NCBI GenBank assembly: GCA_042090305.1
Contig: JBELJQ010000002.1
Location: 1-64,000 of the forward strand
Direction of reading: 5' to 3'
DNA: 64,000 nt
Source of the DNA: TMED13 sp042090305
GTDB taxonomy: Bacteria > Pseudomonadota > Alphaproteobacteria > Methylaequorales > Methylaequoraceae
Positions within the stretch are counted from its first letter, which is position 1, and each line of letters starts with the position of its first letter. The position numbers and the translations under genes were made by a program. This document shows positions 36,726 through 45,638 of this stretch, piece by piece. The notes beneath the pieces were generated by a model that did not search any database, had not been told where the DNA came from, and saw nothing but the letters and a program-made list of their open reading frames with translations.

Positions 36726-38177
36726 ATGGAATATTTTATTGAAGGAAAATCAAGTAATTGGGAGGTGGTCTTAGGACTAGAGGTTCACGCTCAAATTAGT
36801 TCTAAATCTAAGCTTTTTTCAAGTGCACCAACTGATTGGGGAGGAGAGCCTAACACCCAAGTTGAATTAGTTGATTGCGGAATGCCAGGTGCACTTCCCG
36901 TAATAAACGAATATTGTGTGAATCAGGCTATTTTAACTGGACTTAGCCTTGATGCTGTCATCAACAAAAAATCAGTTTTTGATAGAAAAAACTATTTTTA
37001 CCCAGATTTACCCCAGGGATATCAAATCTCTCAGTTTGAATTTCCAATTATTGGAAAAGGTTCATTGAGTATTAACATAGATGGTAATGAAAAAGTAATA
37101 GGTATAACAAGAATTCACCTAGAACAAGATGCGGGAAAAAGTATTCATGATCAGGAAGTTAATAATTCTTTTATAGATTTAAATAGATCTGGTTGTGCTT
37201 TAATGGAAATCGTTTCTGAGCCAGATATGAGTAGTCCAATTGAAGCTGCAGAATATGTTAAAAAGTTAAGAAATATTTTAAAATATATAGGTAGTTGTGA
37301 TGGGAATATGGAAAAAGGAAACCTTAGAGCTGATGTTAATGTATCAGTGAGAAAAAAGGGGGGCGAGTTGGGAACAAGGTGTGAGATAAAAAATGTAAAT
37401 TCAATAAAATATATTCAACAAGCGATTGAATATGAGGCTAACCGTCAAGTAAATCTCATTGAAGCGGGTAAAACAATAACACAAGAAACACGTTTATTTG
37501 ATCCTGATAAGAATGAAACTCGATCAATGCGAGGAAAAGAAGAGTCTCATGATTATAGATACTTTCCAGATCCTGATTTACCCCCTCTTATTTTGGATGA
37601 TAAAATGATTGATAACCTTCGTTCAAATCTTCCAGAACTTCCGGATCAAAAAAAGGCGAGATTCATTAAAGATTTTAAAATATCAAGTTATGACGCTGAA
37701 GTTCTTATTAATGATAAGTTTATATCAGACTTTTTTGAAGAAATTGTTAAAGGAAGAGATTCAAAGGTTGTTATAAGTTGGATAACGGTTGAGTTATTCT
37801 CATACTTAAAAAAAATTAACAAAACTCTCGAAGAAACTGCAATTAAAACAAAAAAAATCAGCTCGCTCATTGATTTAATTATCAATGGTAAAATATCTAA
37901 TCGACAAGCAAAAGATATCTTTGAGGATTACTTGAAAAGTGAAATCTATGCAAATGATTATATTGAAGAAAAAGGACTTGTTCAGTTATCTGATTCATCA
38001 CAAATTGAGGGTTTAATTCAAAAAGTATTAGATGAAAATATAAAAATGGTAGAACAATACAAACAAGGAAAAGACAAATTATTTGGTTTTTTTGTTGGCC
38101 AAGTTATGAAAGTTTCTAATGGTAAAGCAAACCCAAAAATGGTAAATGAGATTTTAAAAAGCAAATTATCAAATTGA
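36726..38177 (+). CDS. gatB: Asp/Glu-tRNA amidotransferase subunit GatB
   Basis: A 483-residue kinase/amidation subunit. VVLGLEVHAQISSKSKLFS (starting near residue 14), the FDRKNYFYPDLPQGYQISQ motif and LMEIVSEPDM are conserved, followed by a C-terminal YqeY-like tail that contacts tRNA. It is the last gene of gatCAB; tRNA-Ser lies 10 bp downstream. Confidence 0.97.
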   Translation: MEYFIEGKSSNWEVVLGLEVHAQISSKSKLFSSAPTDWGGEPNTQVELVDCGMPGALPVINEYCVNQAILTGLSLDAVINKKSVFDRKNYFYPDLPQGYQISQFEFPIIGKGSLSINIDGNEKVIGITRIHLEQDAGKSIHDQEVNNSFIDLNRSGCALMEIVSEPDMSSPIEAAEYVKKLRNILKYIGSCDGNMEKGNLRADVNVSVRKKGGELGTRCEIKNVNSIKYIQQAIEYEANRQVNLIEAGKTITQETRLFDPDKNETRSMRGKEESHDYRYFPDPDLPPLILDDKMIDNLRSNLPELPDQKKARFIKDFKISSYDAEVLINDKFISDFFEEIVKGRDSKVVISWITVELFSYLKKINKTLEETAIKTKKISSLIDLIINGKISNRQAKDIFEDYLKSEIYANDYIEEKGLVQLSDSSQIEGLIQKVLDENIKMVEQYKQGKDKLFGFFVGQVMKVSNGKANPKMVNEILKSKLSN

Positions 38178-38187
38178 ATAACCTTAT

Positions 38188-38279
38188 GGAGAGGTGGCCG
38201 AGTGGCTGAAGGCGACGGTTTGCTAAACCGTTATAGGTGGCAACACCTATCGTGGGTTCGAATCCCATCCTCTCCGCCA
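38188..38279 (+). tRNA. tRNA-Ser (anticodon GCU)
   Basis: A 92-base tRNA with acceptor stem GGAGAGG/CCTCTCC, a D arm with GCCGAGTGGC, anticodon stem CGGTT/AACCG around loop TGCTAAA containing GCT, and the long variable arm typical of serine tRNAs (TAGGTGGCAACACCTA). T arm GTGGGTTCGAATCCCAT. The terminal CCA is encoded. It decodes AGC and AGU. Confidence 0.96.
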
Positions 38280-38348
38280 CTAATAGCATATTAAAATTCC
38301 TAATAAATAAAACTTAATAAAAGAAATCCATTAAGATAATTGTGGTAT

Positions 38349-38783
38349 TTATATGGTAGTATTAAAATTTGCTAAAGTGAAATAATAAATCAAATTGCAG
38401 ATATGAAAAAGGATTCCGATGATAATGATTAAAAAAGAGATTGCGGTAATTCGCATTCCTAATCTTCTTTTAGCTAAGTCCTCATTCGAATTTAAAATAG
38501 AATCTGAGTGTACCTTTCTTCCTATGCAAAGCATTAAAACTGATGCGAATGATATGTAATGGTAACTGTTAAAATATAAAATCAAACTTAGTAGTAAGCA
38601 AAATGGAACTGTTTCGCAAAAATTAGAGTGCGCCCTTATGGCTCTATGAAGGTCTTCATTGTTATATCCAAGAGGTGTTTTATTACCTCTTCTTAGTCTG
38701 GTTACATTTTTGAATAGTGAAAAATAAAGAACCACAAGATATAATATTGTAACTAGGTAAAGAATTTGAAAAAGCGTGTTCAT
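38349..38783 (-). CDS. MAPEG-family membrane protein
   Basis: A 144-residue four-helix membrane protein. RRGNKTPLGYNNEDLHRAIRAHSNF (beginning near residue 31) is like the MAPEG signature, where the family has R-x-x-x-N..E and RxxRAHxNxxE. Bacterial MAPEG proteins resemble glutathione-dependent microsomal enzymes, but most have no tested function. It is divergent from the photolyase across 53 bp. Confidence 0.8.
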   Translation of the reverse strand: MNTLFQILYLVTILYLVVLYFSLFKNVTRLRRGNKTPLGYNNEDLHRAIRAHSNFCETVPFCLLLSLILYFNSYHYISFASVLMLCIGRKVHSDSILNSNEDLAKRRLGMRITAISFLIIIIGILFHICNLIYYFTLANFNTTI

Positions 38784-38836
38784 TTTATAAGTTTAAGTAT
38801 TACATATTAATTATTATTTATAAATAAGGAATAATT

Positions 38837-40258
38837 ATGAAAGATAAAGTATCAATTCATTGGTTTAGACAGGACCTAAGGCTAAATGATAACCCTTCTC
38901 TAACTTACTTATCAAATAAATCTAGTAAAGTTGTTTGTGTATATATATACGATAATATAAATTGTGACAGAGAGCTTGGTTCAGCAAGTAAAATCTGGTT
39001 ACATCATTCTCTTAATTCGTTAAATAGTGACTTAAATGGAAAACTTATTATTTTAAAGGGTGATCCTTTAAAAGAAATTGATAAACTCAGGAATTTTTTT
39101 GATATTCAGGAAATTACATGGAATAGATGTTATGAACCTTGGTCAATTAAAAGAGACGTTAAAATAAAGGAATATTTTAAAGATATTTTTTCCGTAAGAT
39201 CATTTAATGGTTTACTATTATGGGAACCGTGGAATATACTTAAAGATAATGGAACTCCATATAAGGTGTTCACTCCTTATTATAAAAGGGGGTGTTTAGC
39301 AAATCCTTTGCCTGCGAAGCCTCAGTCATATGTTCCAAACTTTTCAAATCATAATTTTAAAGATACAGGGCCGGATAGCTTAGGTCTGCTTAGTGGGAAA
39401 ATATGGGAAAAAAAAATTCAGGCCAATTGGCAAATAAGTGAACTTTCTGGTTTAAATTTAATGAAAAGTTTTTTTTCTGATAAATTAAATAACTATGCAG
39501 AGGGAAGAAACTTTCCTTCGCAACAGAATGTATCTAGACTCTCCCCCTACATTCACTGGGGACAGTTATCTGTAAATACACTTTGGAATGAAGCTGAGAA
39601 ATTGGAGTCAAAAGGTAATGATATAAATTTAGAAATATTTAAGAGTGAATTAGCATGGAGAGAGTTCGCATATTATTTACTTTATCATTGTCCTAAGCTT
39701 TCTAAAGAAAACCTTCAAACTAAATTTGATAAATTTCCCTGGAAAAAAAATACTGATTTTTTTAATTCATGGATAGAGGGAAAGACCGGTTATCCTATTA
39801 TAGACGCTGGAATGAGAGAACTCTATCAAACTGGTTATATGCATAATAGAGTAAGAATGATTGTGGGTTCATTTCTTGTTAAGAACTTATTAATCGACTG
39901 GAGAGATGGAGAAAATTGGTTTTGGGATTGTCTATTTGACGCCAGCCCTGCTAGTAATCCTGCAAGCTGGCAATGGGTTTCAGGTACCGGAACTGATTCT
40001 GCACCATACTTCAGAATATTTAACCCTATTACGCAAGGTAAAAAGTTCGATCCTGATGGAGAATATATTAAAAAATTTGTTCCCGAATTAAAAAACTTAC
40101 CGGATAAATATATATTCTGCCCTTGGGAAACCCCATGTGAAATCCAAAAAAAAGTGAATCTTTTTTTAGGAAAAGACTATCCGACTCCTCTAGTTGATAT
40201 TAAAGAATCTAGAGAGAGAGCTCTTCATGCATTTACATCAATAAAACAAAAAAATTAA
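38837..40258 (+). CDS. phr: Deoxyribodipyrimidine photolyase, class I
   Basis: A 473-residue light-driven DNA repair flavoprotein that splits cyclobutane pyrimidine dimers. The N-terminal antenna domain starts IHWFRQDLRLNDNPSL. The FAD domain has YAEGRNFPS, SRLSPYIHWGQLS, GYPIIDAGMREL, HNRVRMIVGSFLVKNLLIDWR and WQWVSGTGTDSAPYFRIFNP. Length matches class I CPD photolyases. Its stop and the ATG of the next photolyase-like gene share a single base (TAATG). Confidence 0.95.
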   Translation: MKDKVSIHWFRQDLRLNDNPSLTYLSNKSSKVVCVYIYDNINCDRELGSASKIWLHHSLNSLNSDLNGKLIILKGDPLKEIDKLRNFFDIQEITWNRCYEPWSIKRDVKIKEYFKDIFSVRSFNGLLLWEPWNILKDNGTPYKVFTPYYKRGCLANPLPAKPQSYVPNFSNHNFKDTGPDSLGLLSGKIWEKKIQANWQISELSGLNLMKSFFSDKLNNYAEGRNFPSQQNVSRLSPYIHWGQLSVNTLWNEAEKLESKGNDINLEIFKSELAWREFAYYLLYHCPKLSKENLQTKFDKFPWKKNTDFFNSWIEGKTGYPIIDAGMRELYQTGYMHNRVRMIVGSFLVKNLLIDWRDGENWFWDCLFDASPASNPASWQWVSGTGTDSAPYFRIFNPITQGKKFDPDGEYIKKFVPELKNLPDKYIFCPWETPCEIQKKVNLFLGKDYPTPLVDIKESRERALHAFTSIKQKN

Positions 40259-41745
40259 TGAAAAAAAAACTATTCTTAATATTAGGAAATCAACTTTTTA
40301 ATCCCCAATATTTAATGGAATTTAAAAGTGATCATATTTTTTTTATGTGCGAAGATTACCATCTTTGTTCCTATGAAAAGCATCATAAACACAAAATACT
40401 GCTTTTCTTATCTTCAATGAGGTCTTTTAAAGATGAAATGGATACGAATAAGTTTGAATTAATATATAAAAAAATTAATGAAGAAAGTTTCAAAGTTCAA
40501 TATTTAGAAAAGTTAGTAAGCGAACTGGAAAATTTAAAAGTTAAAGAAGTTTCTATGTTTGAAATTGAAGATAAACCGTTTGAAAAAATAATCCTAGATG
40601 GATTAGTAAATTTTAAGGTAAATTATATCGATTCACCATCTTTCTTAAGTACAAGGGAAGATTTCAAAATTTATCTATCTAATTCTAAGAAGCCATTTAT
40701 GGCAAATTTTTATAAAACGCAAAGAATAAAACACAATTTATTAATTGATAATGACAATAAACCAGTTGGAGGAAAGTGGAGCTTTGACTCTGAAAATAGA
40801 AAAAAATTACCTAAAAATATAGAAATTCCTGAAAATATTATTTTTAAGGAGACTTTTCATACGAAAGAACTAAAAAAAGAAGTTAATCAGAAATTCACAG
40901 AAAACCCAGGAGATACAAGAGATTTCTGGCTTGGTACAACAAGAAAAAATGCACAGGAATCTCTTGATCATTTTATAAAGTTTAAACTTAATTTATTTGG
41001 TGATTATGAAGATGCAGTTGATCAAAGGAATAATATTTTATTTCACTCAGCTTTAAGCCCTTATATAAATTTAGGCTTGATAACACCATCAGAAATCTTG
41101 TTGAAGCTTAAGTCAATTGATAAAGAAACTAATATTAATTCACTTGAAGGATATATCAGACAAGTTGTTGGGTGGAGAGAGTTTATCAGAGGTATATACC
41201 AGAATTATAGTGAAGAATTAGAATCCAAAAATTTTTTTAATAATAAACGTAAAATGAAAAAAAGTTGGTATACCGGAACCACTGGGATACCGCCTCTTGA
41301 CTATTCTATAAATAATGCATTGAAATACGGTTGGTCTCATCACATAGAAAGATTAATGATATTATCAAATATTATGAATCTATCTGGCATAAATCCAAAA
41401 GAGGTTTATAGGTGGTTTATGGAAATGTTTGTTGATTCATCAGAGTGGGTTATGACACCAAATGTTTACGGTATGGGTTTGTTTAGTGATGGAGGAATAT
41501 TTGCTACTAAACCTTATATTTGTGGTTCTGCATATTTTCTCAAAATGATGGACTTTAAAAAGGGTGATTGGTGTCATACAATGGATGGTTTATATTGGAA
41601 TTTTATAAATAAAAATAGAAATTTTTTTCAAAAAAACCCTAGACTTTCAATGATGGTTAGAATACTTGATAAAATGAATAAAGAAAGAAAAGATAAAATC
41701 TTTAAAGCAGCTAATGAATTTATAGATAAAAATACTGAAGATTAA
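40258..41745 (+). CDS. FeS-BCP/PhrB-lineage photolyase-cryptochrome homologue without obvious iron-sulfur ligands
   Basis: A 495-residue protein of the prokaryotic (6-4) photolyase/CryB lineage (once DUF523-like 'photolyase-related'). It has LILGNQLF at the start, then GYIRQVVGWREFIRGIY, HHIERLMILSN and SEWVMTPNVYGMGLFSDGGIFATKP. In Agrobacterium PhrB four cysteines hold a 4Fe-4S cluster. Here the first site reads TGIPPLDYS with no Cys and the late loop keeps only ICGSAYF and WCHTMDG, lacking the CxxC. The cluster is therefore probably absent. It is coupled to phr; the next gene is DUF2256. Confidence 0.88.
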   Translation: MKKKLFLILGNQLFNPQYLMEFKSDHIFFMCEDYHLCSYEKHHKHKILLFLSSMRSFKDEMDTNKFELIYKKINEESFKVQYLEKLVSELENLKVKEVSMFEIEDKPFEKIILDGLVNFKVNYIDSPSFLSTREDFKIYLSNSKKPFMANFYKTQRIKHNLLIDNDNKPVGGKWSFDSENRKKLPKNIEIPENIIFKETFHTKELKKEVNQKFTENPGDTRDFWLGTTRKNAQESLDHFIKFKLNLFGDYEDAVDQRNNILFHSALSPYINLGLITPSEILLKLKSIDKETNINSLEGYIRQVVGWREFIRGIYQNYSEELESKNFFNNKRKMKKSWYTGTTGIPPLDYSINNALKYGWSHHIERLMILSNIMNLSGINPKEVYRWFMEMFVDSSEWVMTPNVYGMGLFSDGGIFATKPYICGSAYFLKMMDFKKGDWCHTMDGLYWNFINKNRNFFQKNPRLSMMVRILDKMNKERKDKIFKAANEFIDKNTED

Positions 41746-41892
41746 ATGGTACATAAAAAACTGCATCTTCAAACAAAAATTTGTTTTTCTTGTAAAAAAG
41801 AATTTTCATGGCGAAAAAAATGGGAAAAGAATTGGGAGAATATAAAGTTCTGCTCTAGGAAATGTTCTAAGAATTTTACTAAAGTTTTGTAA
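41746..41892 (+). CDS. DUF2256-family zinc-ribbon protein
   Basis: A 48-residue protein starting directly after the photolyase-like gene. CFSCKKEFSWRKKWEKNW (about residues 13-30) followed by FCSRKCSKN is the DUF2256 layout: two Cys pairs with a basic, Trp-rich centre. Genes of this family are often beside cryptochrome/photolyase genes, which supports the call; function is unknown. It overlaps the peroxiredoxin gene tail-to-tail by 14 bp. Confidence 0.88.
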   Translation: MVHKKLHLQTKICFSCKKEFSWRKKWEKNWENIKFCSRKCSKNFTKVL

Positions 41893-42523
41893 AACGAAGG
41901 TAAGGTTTTACAGTCCTAAATGATTTGAAAATATCTCTTGCTTCGTTATCTGATATAGCCGGGATTATTATTACCTCCTCACCTTTTTTCCAGTTCACAG
42001 GGGTAGCCACTTTTTGCTTTGATGTTAATTGAATCGAGTCAAGGACCCTTAAAATTTCGTTGAAGTTTCTGCCTGTTGTCATTGGATAAGTCAACATCAT
42101 TCTAATTTTTTTTTCTGTATCAACTAAAAATACTGATCTAACAGTAGCGTTCGTCATTGCTGTTCTGTTTTCACTTGCATTTTCATCGGATGGTAACATA
42201 TTAAATAACTTTGCAACGTGGAGGTTTGAATCAGATATTAAAGGATAATCAATTTTAACACCACTAACTTCCTCGATATCATTTTTCCATTTATTATGGT
42301 CTTCAACCGAATCAATGCTCAGACCTAGTATTTTACAATTTCGTTTTTCAAATTCTTTTTGAATTTGTCCCATATAGCCAAGTTCTGTTGTACAAACTGG
42401 AGTAAAATCTTTTGGGTGTGAAAAAAGTATTGCCCATGAATTATTGATATAATCATGAAATTTTATGGTCCCGTGAGTAGAATTCGCTTCAAAATCTGGA
42501 GACAAACTATTTATTCTTAACAT
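41879..42523 (-). CDS. 1-Cys peroxiredoxin (Prx6 type)
   Basis: A 214-residue thiol peroxidase. HPKDFTPVCTTELG (about residues 36-49) has the peroxidatic Cys near 44 in the PxxxTxxC setting. The C-terminal half lacks a clear resolving Cys and includes the Prx6-type KGEEVIIIPAISDNEA. It reduces hydrogen peroxide and organic peroxides. Neighbours with photolyases suggest a common light/oxidative stress role, though it is on the other strand. The ATG is at 42523. Confidence 0.95.
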   Translation of the reverse strand: MLRINSLSPDFEANSTHGTIKFHDYINNSWAILFSHPKDFTPVCTTELGYMGQIQKEFEKRNCKILGLSIDSVEDHNKWKNDIEEVSGVKIDYPLISDSNLHVAKLFNMLPSDENASENRTAMTNATVRSVFLVDTEKKIRMMLTYPMTTGRNFNEILRVLDSIQLTSKQKVATPVNWKKGEEVIIIPAISDNEARDIFKSFRTVKPYLRFTKL

Positions 42524-42537
42524 AATTAGATATTAAT

Positions 42538-42555
42538 AAAAAAAAAAAAAAAAAA
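42538..42555. repeat. 18-A homopolymer
   Basis: Eighteen consecutive A bases in the gap between the peroxiredoxin start and the decarboxylase gene, with further T-rich sequence just after. It may be a slippage-prone tract or a sequencing-length uncertainty; its place upstream of the peroxiredoxin makes length variation potentially relevant to transcription. Confidence 0.9.
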
Positions 42556-42608
42556 TATAACTTTTTTGTTTTTTTTTCTTGTAATGTTTAAATCCAAGTA
42601 AAGATTTT

Positions 42609-43745
42609 TTGATAATAAAATTTTTGGTGAAGAAAGTCCTGATTTTGCTAAAACAATTAAACTTAAATAATAATGAGCCTTTTTTTTGCTTCTCGCCTCA
42701 TATTCTGAGGAAGAATGTAATACAATTTAAAGATAAATTTCCTGGACGTTTAATATATTCGGTTAAAGCAAATCCATCAAAACATGTTTTGAAATTAATG
42801 AAAAATTGTGGTGTTAACTCTTTTGATGCTGCATCAATCAAAGAAATTGAGACTGTCTATAATGTACTTGATAATGTGAGAATTTACTTTATGAATACGG
42901 TTAAATCCAGATGCTCTATAAGAGAAGCTTATTTTAAATATAATATTAAAGATTTTTCATTAGATACCTTAGAAGAACTAAATAAGATTTTAGAAGAAAC
43001 TCTTTATGCTGAAGATTTGAATCTTCATTTAAGATTATCAATTCCAAATAACTTTTCAAAAATTAATTTGTCGAGTAAGTTTGGAGCAACTGTAAACGAG
43101 GCAAAGATTATTTTAGATAAAATGAGAAAAATTTCATGTAAGGTAGGTATTAGTTTTCATGCAGGTTCACAATGTATGAACCCAAAAGCATACAAAACCG
43201 CTATAAAAATTTCTAATGAAGTTATTAAAGAAAATTCAGCTATTATAGATTATTTTAATGTGGGAGGGGGATTTCCTGCAAAATACCCAGGTTCAAAGAT
43301 ATTACCACTAACTGAATATTTCAGTGTAATCAATAAAGAATTTAAAAATCTGGGCTTGCCCAAAAAAGTAAAATTAATGGCTGAACCTGGGAGGTGCTTA
43401 GTTTCTGATTCAATGAGCCTGAATGTCAAAGTTACCCTACGTAAATTTAACTTTTTATATATAAACGACGGGGTTCACGGCTCTCTTTACGATGCTGGAG
43501 TAAATAAATTTAAGCATTCGGTGAATATTATTAACAGAAAAGTTTCAAATAAAAAATTATTTCCATTTAGTTTTTATGGACCAACATGTGATTCGAGTGA
43601 TTTCATGGAGGGCCCTTTTTTACTTCCTAATTGTATAAGAGAAGGTGATTGGATACAAATTCATGAAATGGGGGCGTATGCCATTACAATGCAATCAGAT
43701 TTCAATGGATTTTTCTCAAAAAAAAAAATTTTTATAAACAAGTAG
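42609..43745 (+). CDS. Ornithine/diaminopimelate-type PLP decarboxylase (alanine-racemase fold)
   Basis: Up to 378 residues of a group IV decarboxylase. YSVKANP carries the PLP lysine, FHAGSQCMNP and GGGFPAKYPG are phosphate-loop motifs, AEPGRCLVSD follows, and GPTCDSSDFME holds the active-site Cys of ornithine decarboxylases. The usual bacterial ODC has similar length, so this likely makes putrescine. No ATG exists near the N terminus; TTG at 42609, an internal GTG or a later TTG are possible, so the start is uncertain. Confidence 0.85.
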   Translation: MIIKFLVKKVLILLKQLNLNNNEPFFCFSPHILRKNVIQFKDKFPGRLIYSVKANPSKHVLKLMKNCGVNSFDAASIKEIETVYNVLDNVRIYFMNTVKSRCSIREAYFKYNIKDFSLDTLEELNKILEETLYAEDLNLHLRLSIPNNFSKINLSSKFGATVNEAKIILDKMRKISCKVGISFHAGSQCMNPKAYKTAIKISNEVIKENSAIIDYFNVGGGFPAKYPGSKILPLTEYFSVINKEFKNLGLPKKVKLMAEPGRCLVSDSMSLNVKVTLRKFNFLYINDGVHGSLYDAGVNKFKHSVNIINRKVSNKKLFPFSFYGPTCDSSDFMEGPFLLPNCIREGDWIQIHEMGAYAITMQSDFNGFFSKKKIFINK

Positions 43746-43749
43746 GGTT

Positions 43750-44607
43750 TTAGAGAATAAAAAACACTCCAGTAGACAAAATTATTACACCTACTATTTT
43801 TTGTACATTTATTTTTTCTTTAAAAATTAAAAATCCAAAAAGAACCGCACATGTTTGCCCTAATGTCCTTTTTATAGCTTCCATAATTGCTACATAGTTC
43901 TCTAATACTGAATAAAATTGTAATACCGTAGCAATAGTTCCCACACACAAAGTTATAATAATTAAGCCAGAATTTTTATATATTTTATTTAAATTAGTTA
44001 GATCTTTTCGCGAAATAATGAGTAGGAAGAGAAGCATACCAAATGATTGAATTAAACCGTGCATATTAACGGATGTATAATTCAAGCAAATTTTATCAAA
44101 AATTGGAGTGATACTCCACAATACTGAAACAAGAATCATTAAGCGTGCCCCTAAGTTCAAACTTATTACTTTAAAACTTTTAAAAATAGATTTGATTTCA
44201 AATTTTTCAGCGTACAAGATTAATGTTCCTAGAACTATTATTAAGATTCCGAAATATTCTATTTTTTTAAGTGTCTCATTCAATATCAGATATGAAAAAA
44301 AAGAACTGAATATTGGTGTTAATGACAAAAGTGGGATTGTTAAACTCAAATCGGAAAGAACTAAAGATCTTAAAAATATTATTGCTGAAATCACGCTGAT
44401 TAAAACTAAAATCAAGCCTGGTACAAAATATGGTTTTTCAATTTTAAAATTCTCTTCAAAAAAAAACCAAAAAAAAAAAAATATAAATTGAACAATCATA
44501 AATAATATTAATAAAACTTTAGGACTAATGTATTTGAGCGATAATTTTCTTGTAATATCAAATAATGCCCAGAAAAAACCATTTAAAATACAGATAAATA
44601 TAGACAT
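43750..44607 (-). CDS. EamA/DMT-family transporter
   Basis: A 285-residue membrane protein with ten hydrophobic segments and the two tandem EamA repeats, each ending in a motif such as ILIVLGTLILYAEKF and VGVIILSTGVFFIL; the ETLKKIEYFG and KEKINVQKIVG segments precede the last helices of each repeat. Substrate is unknown. It runs towards the decarboxylase with 4 bp between the stops, so no operon with it is possible. Confidence 0.9.
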   Translation of the reverse strand: MSIFICILNGFFWALFDITRKLSLKYISPKVLLILFMIVQFIFFFFWFFFEENFKIEKPYFVPGLILVLISVISAIIFLRSLVLSDLSLTIPLLSLTPIFSSFFSYLILNETLKKIEYFGILIIVLGTLILYAEKFEIKSIFKSFKVISLNLGARLMILVSVLWSITPIFDKICLNYTSVNMHGLIQSFGMLLFLLIISRKDLTNLNKIYKNSGLIIITLCVGTIATVLQFYSVLENYVAIMEAIKRTLGQTCAVLFGFLIFKEKINVQKIVGVIILSTGVFFIL

Positions 44608-44687
44608 TAGTTATGTGTTCCTTTTTTCGTTTTTAATTTTTAAATTTGTGAACATACAAAGCTCACGAAGTTAGCAATTATGCAAAA

Positions 44688-44810
44688 TTGGACGAAAACA
44701 ATAGATATGTCAATAACTACATTTTAAAATTAGAACCTCAAACTTTAAATATTATCGAGGAGAAATTTAAAATTTTAAAACACTATAAAACTTTTATTTT
44801 AGAAAAATAA
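44688..44810 (+). other. Short open frame in 210-bp gap, possible gene remnant
   Basis: Between eamA and flgF (44608-44817) an in-frame open stretch runs to a stop at 44808. From a TTG at 44688 it encodes 40 residues with a Leu/Lys/Ile-rich end (LEPQTLNIIEEKFKIL), but no ATG and no Shine-Dalgarno are seen. It reads as protein-like rather than random, so it may be the tail of a lost gene. I do not recognise it. Confidence 0.25.
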
Positions 44811-44817
44811 ATTTGAT

Positions 44818-45609
44818 TTACATTCCTGGCAGTCTCATAAGACTAGCACCAACAGAGTCAAGTTCTTCAGTCATTTGAATCATTTTCACATGCATTTCAA
44901 ATTTTCTTTGTTGATCAATAGTATTGACCATTTCTTCAACTGCATTAACATTACTTTTTTCTAATGTGCCGGCAACAAGCTTGCCTTGATTATTTGGCTC
45001 AATATCTACTAAACCTATCTGCCCATTCTCGTTAGGCTCAGATTCTAATCTGATATGACCATCAAGAGTTTTCTTTAGTCGATCATTTTCGGTGGGAACA
45101 AATGTAGCAATTAATGCAGCATTTACTGGAAGAGCATCTGGCTCTGCACCTGTTGGCTCAATAATGATTTCACCATTTGGTGAAATATCAATTCGCCTAA
45201 ATGCTGGTAAAACAATTGGTTGCAACCCATCATCTAATATTTTATTTCCAGCTCCATCTAGAAGTTCACCATTTTCACTAGTTTGTAGGTCACCTCTTCT
45301 CGAAAGTGCTGGCTTGCCTCCATCTCTAGGCTCAATTAGGAAATATCCGTTTCCATCGATTGCAATATCGAGAGGGTTACCAGTAGTGTCCATAGATCCT
45401 TGTTGTGTTGAAAATCCACCAACATTTCTACTGGAAACGATTCTTGGCTCAACTCCATTCTGCCTGTTAAGATAAATTGAACCAAAGTCTGTAACAACAT
45501 CTTGACGATATCCAGGAGTACTAAGATTAGATAAATTATGAGAAGTGGCCGTTTGATTTTCCATCAACATTTTTAGACTATTAAGAGCCGTTTGTGCCAT
45601 TCTATCCAT
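44818..45609 (-). CDS. flgF: Flagellar basal-body rod protein FlgF
   Basis: A 263-residue proximal rod protein. The N-terminal rod motif is SHNLSNLSTPGYR (about residues 23-35), DIAIDGNGYFLIEP follows near 82, and the C-terminal coiled segment has LEKSNVNAVEEMVNTIDQQRKFE. It lies 29 bp after flgE, the standard order. flgG, which usually follows flgF, is not found here: the next bases are a gap and an unrelated gene, so the operon ends early. FlgG is the alternative identity, but the start and length favour FlgF. Confidence 0.82.
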   Translation of the reverse strand: MDRMAQTALNSLKMLMENQTATSHNLSNLSTPGYRQDVVTDFGSIYLNRQNGVEPRIVSSRNVGGFSTQQGSMDTTGNPLDIAIDGNGYFLIEPRDGGKPALSRRGDLQTSENGELLDGAGNKILDDGLQPIVLPAFRRIDISPNGEIIIEPTGAEPDALPVNAALIATFVPTENDRLKKTLDGHIRLESEPNENGQIGLVDIEPNNQGKLVAGTLEKSNVNAVEEMVNTIDQQRKFEMHVKMIQMTEELDSVGASLMRLPGM

Positions 45610-45638
45610 AACTTTTCTCCAAAAATAATACCGAATTA

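Noticed and set aside
38280..38348. Rho-independent terminator after tRNA-Ser
   Set aside because: No stable GC-containing hairpin followed by a T run was found.
38837..41745. Tandem duplication of a photolyase gene
   Set aside because: The two proteins differ in motifs throughout and belong to separate lineages of the superfamily.
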